Under the pieces are notes generated by a model, which was not told the origin of the DNA, made no database searches, and saw only the letters and a program-made list of their open reading frames with translations. DNA of 33,174 nucleotides. Source: Planctomycetota bacterium. Lineage in GTDB: Bacteria > Planctomycetota > PLA2 > JAEUHO01. The stretch lies in NCBI GenBank assembly GCA_029259775.1, contig JAJDEN010000004.1:1-33174 (forward strand), written 5' to 3'. The position numbers and the translations under genes are program-made. Positions 1-6,738 of the stretch are shown here, in pieces (the first letter of the stretch is position 1; the number at the start of each line of letters is the position of its first letter).

Positions 1-702
1 CGCCGTGCTCAGCGTCGCCATCCGCGCCGAGCCCCGCCGCGGCTGCTGGCAACGGCGCCGAACCAGGTGTGGACGTGGGACATCACGAAGCTTGCAGGAC
101 CGCGCAAATGGACGACGTATCCGCTGTACGTGATCCTCGACATGTTTAGCCGTTACGTGGTGGCTTGGATGATTGCGGACCGCGAGACGGCGAAGCTGGC
201 GGGGCGCCTGGTGCGCGAAGCCTGCATGAAGGAGGGCATCGCAAGGGAGCAGCTGACGCTGCACCAGGATCGCGGCGCCCCGATGACGGCCAAGACGTTC
301 TCGCAGTTGCTCGTGGACCTGGACGTGCTTGCCAGCTACAGCCGGCCGCGCGTCTCCAACGACAACCCGTACTCCGAGAGCCTCTTCAAGACCTTGAAGT
401 ACGCGCCCGCCTACCCGGGTCGCTTCGACAGCGTCGAAGATGCTCGCGCCTACTTCGGGCCGTTCTTCCGACGCTACAACGCCGAGCATCGGCACTCAGG
501 CCTCGGCCTCTTGACGCCGGAGGATGTGCACGCGGGGCGTGCCCAGGATCTGCAAAGGAAGCGCGCACGGGTTCTGGAGAGCGCCCACGCGGCGCATCCG
601 GAGAGATTCGTGCGCGGCAAGCCGACGCCCCCGGCCATCCCCTCCGAGGTTTGGATCAACCGGCCGACGCAGACCATCGAGACGGAGGCCGTTGCTCAGT
701 AA
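1..702 (+). CDS. IS3-family transposase OrfB (rve/DDE domain), 5'-truncated by window edge
   Basis: The frame is open from base 1, so the gene starts before the window; the first visible start-like codon (GTG at 67) is internal. The 233 visible residues hold the catalytic core of an IS3-type integrase-like transposase: first Asp in VWTWDITK, second Asp in LHQDRGAP, and the Glu in DNPYSESLFKTLKY, followed by the usual C-terminal YNAEHRHSGLG segment. The product cuts and joins IS ends in the cytoplasm. OrfA is not in the window. The IS right end probably lies just after the stop, around 715-740 (TGTCTCAT...GTTGACACG), although its inverted-repeat partner is outside the window. The IS seems to have landed in, or beside, a HEAT-repeat gene whose remnant follows directly. 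Family assignment is secure; the subgroup is not determined. Confidence 0.93.
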   Translation, partial: RRAQRRHPRRAPPRLLATAPNQVWTWDITKLAGPRKWTTYPLYVILDMFSRYVVAWMIADRETAKLAGRLVREACMKEGIAREQLTLHQDRGAPMTAKTFSQLLVDLDVLASYSRPRVSNDNPYSESLFKTLKYAPAYPGRFDSVEDARAYFGPFFRRYNAEHRHSGLGLLTPEDVHAGRAQDLQRKRARVLESAHAAHPERFVRGKPTPPAIPSEVWINRPTQTIETEAVAQ

Positions 703-729
703 ACCCAGTTCGAAAGTGTCTCATCTCCG

Positions 730-1041
730 TTGACACGTTCCGGCGAGGCCGCGCTGAAGCGCCTCGTGGACGTTGCGCTCTCGCCTGTCGGCGGTGGGGC
801 GCAGGCCCTGCTTGGGAGGCTGGGCAGGAAGGCCGCACCGGCTGTGCCGAGGCTTCGGAATGCGCTCACGGGGGGAGCACCCGCCGAACGGATTCAAGCG
901 GCCTCCGCGCTGTGGTTCCTAGGGACAGTCGCGAAGGCGGCCGTACCGGCGTTGGAGGCGCTTCTCAAGGAGGACGCGACGGTTGCAGAAGACCTGAGGG
1001 CCGCAGCACGCCGCGCCCTTGAGCGGATACGCCGGCCGTAG
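730..1041 (+). pseudogene. HEAT-repeat protein fragment, 5' end lost next to IS
   Basis: The open frame has only a weak TTG start, lying inside the presumed IS right end, so the visible start is probably artificial. The roughly 100 residues form Ala/Leu-rich helical pairs (ALLGRLGRKAAPAVPRL, ALWFLGTVAKAAVPAL) typical of PBS-lyase/HEAT repeats, which are protein-interaction scaffolds. The stop at 1041 is followed by the first copy of the local repeat. I read it as the 3' remainder of a longer gene cut by the IS insertion. A genuine small HEAT protein is possible but lacks a ribosome binding site. Confidence 0.55.
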
Positions 1042-1067
1042 GGGGGCGGTTCGTCAGCGCCGCGTCT

Positions 1068-1230
1068 GACCATGACCGAAATGTTGACATCCGTGTGCCA
1101 CGACCTCGCACGTCCTCGCACACTGCTGCCCGAAGGAAGGGGCCGCGGGCGCGGTGGTGGAGATCGCCCCAAGCGTGCGACATCGCGCGAGTTAGGGCAG
1201 GGACGCGCAGAGAAGGTGGCGGGAGTGACG
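1068..1230 (+). repeat. Repeat copy A (163 nt) ending in att-like sequence
   Basis: This stretch aligns without net gaps to 3788-3950. Both begin GACCATGACCGAAATGTTGACA, carry the tandem 10-mers CGACCTCGCA and CGTCCTCGCA followed by CACTGCTG, and end with TGGCGGGAGTGACG (1217-1230 here). That last motif is the 3' end of tRNA-Asp read on this strand and is the start of the att core used by both integrated elements. After 1230 the match to the tRNA stops, so this looks like a decayed or half att site. The rest of the gene-free stretch up to 1510 shows nothing else I can name. Confidence 0.7.
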
Positions 1231-1510
1231 TGGCTGCAGCTACACTGACCGCATGGTGTAGAAACGACGCAAACCGGCGGCCGTGATCGGTGGGGTCCAG
1301 CGACCCTGGCTCCTCGCGGCCTGACTTCTCGCGATCGGGATGGTGCACATCCCTGGTCCGCCCGGCGTGCTCCCGTACTCGCCGGGCCGGATCTACCTCG
1401 GGCTGAAATCTGGTCCGTGCCCGAGCGGAACGAGAACGGAGCGGATCCACGGCCACGCAGGGGCGTAGCGATCAGGCTCCGCGCATACACCCAGAAAGTG
1501 GAGCAATGCA

Positions 1511-1966
1511 ATGCAGCTACTCGAACATCTGTTTCTGACGGGCGAGTTCCCCGACCGAGCCCGCGCCCTGTCCGGGCTGACGCTCGACCAGGTCACACTT
1601 CGCCCGGACGGTGCCACACACTCGATCTACGAAGAACTGTGGCACCTGGCGACCATTCAGCACTGCCTCGTCGAGGGGGACAAGGAGCTCGAAGCGGTGT
1701 TGCGCAGCGGAGTGAACTACCCCGACGCGCCGCCGGACGATGAGCAGCAATGGCACGATCTGGTGCAGCAGTTCATGGCAAGCGGGCGGGCGATCGTCGC
1801 CTGGGCACAAGAACCTGACCGCCTCGCAGCAGAGGTTGCACCCGGAGAGACGATGGCCGACGAGTTGCAGTGTATGGCCGTCCACAATGCGTATCACTTC
1901 GGCAAGATCGTCGCGTTGCGCCAGAGGATCGGCGCGTGGCCGCCGGAGGCAGCGGGGGGGGCGTGA
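1511..1966 (+). CDS. DinB-like putative metal-dependent protein
   Basis: A 151-residue protein of the DinB/YfiT four-helix-bundle type. The N-terminal helix carries a His in ELWHLATIQH and the C-terminal helix carries two more in HNAYHFGKI, the usual three-His metal site of this fold. Length is normal for the family (about 150-170). Many members are thiol transferases or stress proteins of unknown substrate, so no reaction is assigned. The ATG at 1511 is preceded by GTGGAG at 1498-1503, a good Shine-Dalgarno sequence; an ATG at 1506 is out of frame. The gene stands alone between repeat copies A and C, like a carried cargo gene. Confidence 0.8.
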   Translation: MQLLEHLFLTGEFPDRARALSGLTLDQVTLRPDGATHSIYEELWHLATIQHCLVEGDKELEAVLRSGVNYPDAPPDDEQQWHDLVQQFMASGRAIVAWAQEPDRLAAEVAPGETMADELQCMAVHNAYHFGKIVALRQRIGAWPPEAAGGA

Positions 1967-2015
1967 TGCACCTTCCCATGTTGGGCCCCGCTGTGGCGAC
2001 CTGCCGGGCGCCGGA

Positions 2016-2076
2016 GACCATGACCGGAACCTTGCTTTTGTGTGCGCGCTACCTGGCACGTCCTCGCACACTGCTG
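2016..2076 (+). repeat. Repeat copy C (61 nt, partial)
   Basis: This matches the first 61 nt of copies A (1068-1128) and B (3788-3848) with the same length. It starts GACCATGACCGGAA and ends CACGTCCTCGCACACTGCTG, but the middle is diverged and the downstream att-like part is not recognisable. It lies 50 nt after the DinB-like gene, just as A lies 27 nt after the HEAT fragment. Confidence 0.6.
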
Positions 2077-2125
2077 GCTCAAACAAGGCGTACGGAGTCG
2101 CGTGAGGACGTGCGCGGCAATGGGC

Positions 2126-2434
2126 CTATCCCTGCGAGTTCAGCTGGTACGTGACGAGGGGCAGCCAGTAGTCCAGCAACTTCCGCAGTCTGAGCTCCTT
2201 CGTGTCCAACTTGTGGATCTCCCCTCCACTCGCGTCCAAGAAGCTTCGACACGATCGTTCATCCGGGACACCCTCGAGGAACGCCTTCAGTCCACGCTCA
2301 ATGGCCTCCAACTCCTCACGTGAGGCGATGCGACGTGTCCAGTTCAGAACGACGTCATCGACGCGCCCGCCCGGAAACCTCCACTCCTCTGGATCCCCGA
2401 AGTACGTCCAGAACACGCCTTCGAAACTGAGCAC
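2126..2434 (-). CDS. Small hypothetical protein
   Basis: The 102-residue protein on the minus strand has a protein-like composition (aromatic N-terminus FEGVFWTYFGDPEEW, then a helical ELEAIERGLKAFLEG segment and a charged LDTKELRLRKLLDYW C-terminus). I do not recognise the family. The size and isolated position recall orphan immunity-type genes found in mobile regions, but there is no toxin partner next to it, so this is only a thought. The start codon is uncertain. Confidence 0.5.
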   Translation of the reverse strand: MLSFEGVFWTYFGDPEEWRFPGGRVDDVVLNWTRRIASREELEAIERGLKAFLEGVPDERSCRSFLDASGGEIHKLDTKELRLRKLLDYWLPLVTYQLNSQG

Positions 2435-2649
2435 TCGATGCCGCCTCCCGGGCCCCGCGACCGGCCTTGGCCCTAGAGCCTATCGGGTCCGTAGGATTCA
2501 CGGGCCCGCCCATATTGCCCCTGCGGCGCGGGCGGGGCAACGAGCCGCCCACGCGGGCGGGTCTTCCAGTCCGATCTATCGCGTACTCGGGCCACGCCGC
2601 AGCGCATGGCCCGCCGAACCAGTCAGCCCACCACACTACGATTCGGCCC

Positions 2650-3591
2650 ATGAAGTCCAGACTTGCGAAGTGGCAGCGGTGGATCAAGCGAATCGTTGAC
2701 GATGTATCCGTGAGCGTGTCGGACCGGCGGACCTGGGACGAGATGCGGCTTCTCTGGAGGTCGAATCCCGCCCTCGATGTCGAGAGCGAGATCCCAGGCT
2801 GGATAGCTCGAATGCATGCCGGGAGCGTCGCCCTTTCGATCAGGCGACAGGTGGACAGCAATGCCGACTCCGTCTCTCTGCAAAGGCTGCTCAGTGAACT
2901 GGTCGCGACCCCAGGCATTCTCACGCGCGCGTGGCGCGTTTCGCTAGCTGACCAACACTTCCTACGGCGCATGGCGAGTGACGACTTCGACAAGTGGGTC
3001 GATCCGACCGGGTCCCACCTAGACCCACGTATTCCAGCGCGCGACCTGAAGCGGCTCGAGGTCATGGCCAAGCGGGCGCGCGCGTTTGCGAATCGTAGAG
3101 TTGCGCACGCTTCCAAGAAGAAGCTGACCGATCCGCCCACGTACGGCGAGCTGCACAGGGGCGTCACTCTCATTGAGGGCCTGGCCACGAAGTACTACAC
3201 GCTGCTCACAGGAGGTGCGTATGTGGATGACAGCCTGCTGCCGACACGTCAGTTCAACTACGAGACGCTTCTCCGGCGACCCTGGCAGCCCCCGCATTGG
3301 CAGAGGAAGCGGTGGCCTCGCGGACGGGTTGAGCGGCACGCGGAACACTGGCCGCACGTGGATGGCCTTGGCTGGGGTGACTACTTGCGACTTGCCCGAC
3401 GGCGCCATGAGATTCGGCTGGCCCTCTCAGAGGTCGTCAGATACGGAGAGACCGGCGAGTCACCCATCCGTGGAGTGCTCGCCGACCTGGGCCTTCCTTC
3501 GTCTGATGCCGCCGTGCAGTACGTGCGGGACCACCTCGCTAGCCTTGGTTCGAGTTGGAGTGATGGCCGGCGGCGACGAACGCCCACCTAG
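2650..3591 (+). CDS. AbiU2/HEPN-like helical protein
   Basis: The frame is open from 2467, but the first 61 codons are low-complexity, proline-rich and look non-coding, so I take the ATG at 2650 (MKSRLAKWQRW), giving 313 residues. The predicted fold is mostly helical. The segment at about residues 60-200 (SIRRQVDSNADSVSLQRLL through ANRRVAHASKK to LIEGLATKYYTLLTG) resembles AbiU2-type HEPN proteins, including an R-x3-H-like ANRRVAH motif. AbiU2 relatives are associated with phage abortive infection. The last 100 residues form an extra tail, rich in Trp and Arg, that I cannot place. No clear Shine-Dalgarno is visible. Function is inferred from fold resemblance only. Confidence 0.5.
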   Translation: MKSRLAKWQRWIKRIVDDVSVSVSDRRTWDEMRLLWRSNPALDVESEIPGWIARMHAGSVALSIRRQVDSNADSVSLQRLLSELVATPGILTRAWRVSLADQHFLRRMASDDFDKWVDPTGSHLDPRIPARDLKRLEVMAKRARAFANRRVAHASKKKLTDPPTYGELHRGVTLIEGLATKYYTLLTGGAYVDDSLLPTRQFNYETLLRRPWQPPHWQRKRWPRGRVERHAEHWPHVDGLGWGDYLRLARRRHEIRLALSEVVRYGETGESPIRGVLADLGLPSSDAAVQYVRDHLASLGSSWSDGRRRRTPT

Positions 3592-3787
3592 GTGCGGCGC
3601 GCTACACCCCTGCTTGGTTCAGGTCAGGGGCGCGCAGCATGCAACGGCGTTGCCTGAACTTCTGGCGGGCCTTGAACACGGAAGCTCCTTCCGGGCGCCC
3701 TCAGCCTACCCGATCCAGGCGTGCCGCCACGGCGGGCCACCTCACGCGGCCGAATCGGAGCAGACCTCTGGGGTCAGCGCGCGAAGT

Positions 3788-3950
3788 GACCATGACCGAA
3801 ATGTTGACACTGCTACGCCACGACCTCGCACGTCCTCGCACACTGCTGCCGGAAGTAAGGGATCCGCGCGCTCGTGGGGGCGATCGCCGTAACGCTGCGT
3901 GTAGGCGCGAGTTGGTGCGCCAGCGTGCAGGAAGAATGGCGGGAGTGACG
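3788..3950 (+). repeat. Repeat copy B (163 nt) running into the left att site
   Basis: This is the partner of copy A, offset by exactly 2720 nt over the full 163 nt. It ends in TGGCGGGAGTGACG, which is the beginning of the left att core of the distal element. The 3' half is more diverged than the first 61 nt. The gene-free stretch 3592-3787 before it shows no other feature. The repeat may be the decayed right end of older elements of the same family, because right ends are what normally abut the att core on this side. Confidence 0.7.
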
Positions 3951-3984
3951 GGACTCGAACCCGCGACCTCCGGCTTGACAGGCC
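3937..3984 (+). other. Left attachment site of distal element
   Basis: These 48 nt are identical to the minus-strand tRNA-Asp gene from its CCA end through T arm, variable loop and the 3' side of the anticodon arm (compare 24630-24677). Identity ends at GGCC|C at 3984. It is not a functional tRNA because the 5' half is missing. Confidence 0.88.
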
Positions 3985-4246
3985 CAAGGCTCTGGCGCGC
4001 AAGGGCGCAGTATCTGGGGACAAGAGCGCCTCCGAGTCTGCGCTTGGCCCCCTGCTTTGCCCCTCGCCCGCGAAATTGAGCAGCACGCAGCTCGCGGAGC
4101 AGCTTCTTGAGCAAGCGGAGGGAGCTTCAGACCCACAGCCACTCATAGCAGCGGCTCGCGCTCTTCTTGCGCAGGCCAGCACAGGCACCCCTGCTGCTGA
4201 CTCGTCCTACGCTCTCGCTGCGGACGGGACCACGAGGCGCGCATGA
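3938..4246 (+). other. Integrase C-terminal tail encoded at the element's left end (used in excised circle)
   Basis: The frame that the distal element's integrase uses across its right att site (GGSDGTRTRDLRLDRP) is also open here from 3938. It continues for 102 codons to a TGA at 4244-4246. The residues after the core look coding (LSSTQLAEQLLEQAEGASD, PLIAAARALLAQAS). Its stop overlaps the start of the Rep-like gene as ATGA. In the circular form the integrase would end in this tail instead of the 19-residue tail ending RPDPC seen in the integrated state. In the integrated state this tail has no start codon of its own. The frame, stop and overlap are seen; the circular product is inferred. 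Confidence 0.7.
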
Positions 4247-5202
4247 GCGTTCTCCCGGACTTCGCACGCCGTCACTACCTCGACGTGCTGGCGCTCTGGA
4301 CCGGGCGCGATGAGGCTCATGAGGGAAGCCTGGCGCCTCACTGCCGCAGGCTCATGATTCTGCATCCCCGCACCCGACGACCCTTCGGCGCAAGCGCCGA
4401 TGCGTTCCTGCAACTGCACCAGCCAACCCGCACCGCATTGGAGGTGCTGAGGGAGTTCGCGCGGCTGAGGATGATGGCTGTGAACCGGGTTGAGGTTGCC
4501 CTCGACCTCCTCACCTCGACTGATGAAGACGCCGGGGCCGTCTACGAGTACCTGGACCGGCACCTGGTTCAGCGGTGGCATGGCGCGGACCCTGTCGCCT
4601 ATGTGCGCGGCACTCGGTACACACGGCGTCGCCGATGGGGTTCGCGGCAACTCGTCATGTATGCCGATTCTCGGGCCGCGGCGAAGAACAACGGGCAACC
4701 CACGTGTCACTTGGAACTGCGTGCCTCCGGTGCTGAGCAGTTGCGTCGAGTGGGCTTGGAGTCGCCGGAGAAGCTACTCGCCTTGGATCATGACGCATTC
4801 TGGAGACGCTTCCTTGTCCTTGAGCAGCCCGACGTGCGAATGATCGGCCGCCAAGCTCGCGGACGGTCCCACGCCAAGCGGTCAGACTGTCGCGCCAAGC
4901 GCATCACCCCCTGCGGCTACTACGACGAAGATGTGCGGGTGGGCCGCGCCTTTCTCCGTGCGGCTGCTTCGACGGAGCGCGGGCCTACGGCCCAGGACGC
5001 GCGTGACAGCCTGCGTGGTGCGCCATGGCTGCGCCCAAGGACGGCGTTTCGGCGCTTGAATCCGGAGCCGTTCGTGCCATCCGCGGGGGTGCCCCTGATG
5101 AAGGTATCCAAAGCCGACTTTCCCCCTCCCGACACCGCCGTTGCAGCAGCAGGGAGCAACGCCATCAACCCATGCCAGAAGGACACCGCCCATGACAACT
5201 AG
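4243..5202 (+). CDS. Putative replication-initiator-like (Rep) protein of the element
   Basis: A 319-residue protein with a layout reminiscent of Rep_trans-type initiators: a conserved strand RVEVALDLL near residue 87, a later basic segment RYTRRRRWGSRQLVMYAD, then HLELRAS near residue 164. The pattern R-x-E/D-x-x-x-D, then Y-D/A-x, then R/H-x-E-x-R is typical of plasmid and integrative-element initiators that nick DNA, but I see no unambiguous catalytic Tyr motif. The C-terminal third is less ordered and Pro/Ala-rich. The ATG at 4243 overlaps the stop of the integrase tail frame (ATGA), and its own stop at 5202 overlaps the next gene by 11 nt, so an operon with translational coupling is likely. 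Replication of the excised circle is the expected role. Confidence 0.5.
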   Translation: MSVLPDFARRHYLDVLALWTGRDEAHEGSLAPHCRRLMILHPRTRRPFGASADAFLQLHQPTRTALEVLREFARLRMMAVNRVEVALDLLTSTDEDAGAVYEYLDRHLVQRWHGADPVAYVRGTRYTRRRRWGSRQLVMYADSRAAAKNNGQPTCHLELRASGAEQLRRVGLESPEKLLALDHDAFWRRFLVLEQPDVRMIGRQARGRSHAKRSDCRAKRITPCGYYDEDVRVGRAFLRAAASTERGPTAQDARDSLRGAPWLRPRTAFRRLNPEPFVPSAGVPLMKVSKADFPPPDTAVAAAGSNAINPCQKDTAHDN

Positions 5203-5938
5203 CCAGCTACACCCGCACGGTTTCCTGACCCCGGACACGCTCCCGATGCTCGATCCGCAGCACCACGCCGCCGTGAACGACACCAACGAGAAGCTGAGCC
5301 GCATCGTCGACGCACTCGTACCCAAGACCGAGAAGCTGCACGCCTCGGTCGAACTAACGAGCCGGGGCAAGCACGAGCGCCTGCGCAGCCTCGGAGAGCA
5401 AGCAGAGCGTGAGCGGAGCGCGCTCATCAAGCAGAAGCACGCTGCCGTGGATTCCTGGCTCTCGGACGCCTCCCGCGTCATTGAGGACGCCTTGGCTCCC
5501 GCGAACCCGGAGCGCGTCGCTGAGGCTCGCGAGGACGTGCGCCTGCTTGTCGCGGCTTCTCCTCCTGGTTCCTTTCCGGCGCAGCTGATGACAGACGCGG
5601 ACGGTCACATGCTGCCCGGTCAGGGTGGCGTGGCGGATGCGCTGCTGGGTGCGGTGAGCCAAGGTGATCTTGAGGCTGGCAAGCTGACCCTTGGAGCGGT
5701 GCGTCACGCCTCGCCTGTCCTTCGCCACCTGATCGGAGGTCCGGAAGTCATTGACGGAATGGCTCGCCAGCTCGCTTCTCGTGTCGCCCCGGCGGCGCTC
5801 GCTCGCACGGCTTCCCTTGAGGCGCTCAAGCTGGTCATTGAGAGCAACGGTGCCCATGCGCACGCCCGGATTCTCAAGCTGACCGACCAGGGCGAGTTGC
5901 GCACCGATGACCCCGTGCGCGAGGCCGCCACCGCGTAG
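5192..5938 (+). CDS. Hypothetical helical protein of the element's rep operon
   Basis: I start it at ATG 5192 (MTTSQLHPHGFL), preceded by AGAAGGA about 8 nt upstream, rather than at upstream codons within the rep gene. It is 248 residues. The N-terminal half is a probable coiled coil rich in Lys/Glu (EKLSRIVDALVPKTEKL, LRSLGEQAERERSAL). The C-terminal half is Ala/Leu-helical. I do not recognise the family. It overlaps the rep stop (5200-5202) and is followed 10 nt later by the DUF5681-like gene, so it belongs to the same operon. Confidence 0.65.
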   Translation: MTTSQLHPHGFLTPDTLPMLDPQHHAAVNDTNEKLSRIVDALVPKTEKLHASVELTSRGKHERLRSLGEQAERERSALIKQKHAAVDSWLSDASRVIEDALAPANPERVAEAREDVRLLVAASPPGSFPAQLMTDADGHMLPGQGGVADALLGAVSQGDLEAGKLTLGAVRHASPVLRHLIGGPEVIDGMARQLASRVAPAALARTASLEALKLVIESNGAHAHARILKLTDQGELRTDDPVREAATA

Positions 5939-5948
5939 CGCTAACCAC

Positions 5949-6290
5949 ATGAAACGCAAGAAGCTCATTGAAGACGCGCCTTCGGAGTCCCCGTCACCTG
6001 CGGGGAGTTCCGGTGGTCGCGATCCCAAGACGGGGCGCTTCTTGCCTGGCAACAAGCACGGCACGGGCAACCCGCTCGCCGTGCGTGCGCAGAAGCTGCG
6101 TGTGGCCCTGTTCGCTGCGATCACACCCGAGGACATGTTCCTCATCCTGCGGCGCTTGGTGCGCATGGCGAAGCGGGGCGACCTCGCAGCCGCGCGGCTC
6201 ATCCTCGACCGCTGCTTTGGTCGTGTGCATCGCGGCGGCGAGCCCATGACGGACGAGGATCAGTACAACCCCGACGATAGGTTCCTCTAG
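5949..6290 (+). CDS. DUF5681-like small protein
   Basis: The ATG at 5949 (MKRKKLIEDAP) gives 113 residues. The core DPKTGRFLPGNKHGTGNP, followed by the helix QKLRVALFAAITPEDM and then LVRMAKRGDLAAARLILDR, is the recognisable DUF5681 pattern (GRFxPGNxxGxGNP followed by a helical domain). Such proteins are frequent in integrative elements and some look like small-terminase or DNA-binding relatives, but the function is not established. The end is acidic (DEDQYNPDDRFL). It sits directly downstream of the coiled-coil gene and 8 nt before the next small gene. Confidence 0.72.
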   Translation: MKRKKLIEDAPSESPSPAGSSGGRDPKTGRFLPGNKHGTGNPLAVRAQKLRVALFAAITPEDMFLILRRLVRMAKRGDLAAARLILDRCFGRVHRGGEPMTDEDQYNPDDRFL

Positions 6291-6298
6291 GGGGTCTC

Positions 6299-6550
6299 GT
6301 GTCCCAGACCGATAGCAATGGTCACAGCCGATCCCGCGCCGTGGCCGACGGCGTCATTCGCAGGGACTACGCGAGGACCGAGGCCATCCTGCGGCGCCAA
6401 GACGAGTTCGTGGCGCGGGCGCGGCGCGTGCTGCGCGAGCACGGTCAGTCCGCGCGCGCGCGGCGTCGGCTCCGAGCCATGGCGCGCGCATGCTCGGAGG
6501 ACTGCGAGGCGATTGCCGCGACGTACGAGACAGCGGCCTACCGCGACTAG
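6299..6550 (+). CDS. Small Arg-rich hypothetical protein
   Basis: GTG start at 6299, just after a GGGGTCTC stretch and 8 nt after the DUF5681-like stop. The 83-residue product is Arg/Ala-rich and helical (RRQDEFVARARRVLREHG). It is probably the last gene of the rep operon, since a perfect 12-bp inverted repeat follows its stop immediately. I do not recognise it. Confidence 0.5.
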   Translation: MSQTDSNGHSRSRAVADGVIRRDYARTEAILRRQDEFVARARRVLREHGQSARARRRLRAMARACSEDCEAIAATYETAAYRD

Positions 6551-6620
6551 GCCCCCGTGCCCTGGCGGTGTGCCCGCGGTGCAAGAGCGTGTTGCCGCGA
6601 CGCGAGCCGGGCACGGGGGC
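6551..6620. repeat. Perfect 12-bp inverted repeat after rep operon
   Basis: GCCCCCGTGCCC at 6551-6562 is the exact reverse complement of GGGCACGGGGGC at 6609-6620, with 46 nt between them. It begins at the base after the stop codon of the 83-residue gene. There is no T-run, so it is not a standard intrinsic terminator. It could be a factor-dependent or processing hairpin, or an operator-like site. Confidence 0.5.
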
Positions 6621-6714
6621 GCTCCTGGTCATGCGGCTCGCTGCGCAGCACGCTCGCTGCCGCGCTTGGTCGGGACTGATGGGGATTCGGTGCCCCGCAC
6701 CTCAACGCGCGTAG
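6568..6714 (+). CDS. Possible tiny Cys-containing protein
   Basis: GTG at 6568 opens a 48-codon frame (MCPRCKSVLPRREPGTG...IRCPAP) with one CxxC knuckle and further Cys residues. It lies in the gap between the rep operon and the large minus-strand gene and overlaps one arm of the inverted repeat. There is no good ribosome binding site. It may be chance. Confidence 0.22.
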   Translation: MCPRCKSVLPRREPGTGALLVMRLAAQHARCRAWSGLMGIRCPAPQRA

Positions 6715-6738
6715 CGCGCTCCCTACTTGGCTATCTAG

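Noticed and set aside
1068..3950. Integron cassette array (repeats A-C as attC sites)
   Set aside because: The repeats follow single genes but lack the paired attC core sites and overall dyad symmetry, and no integron integrase is present.
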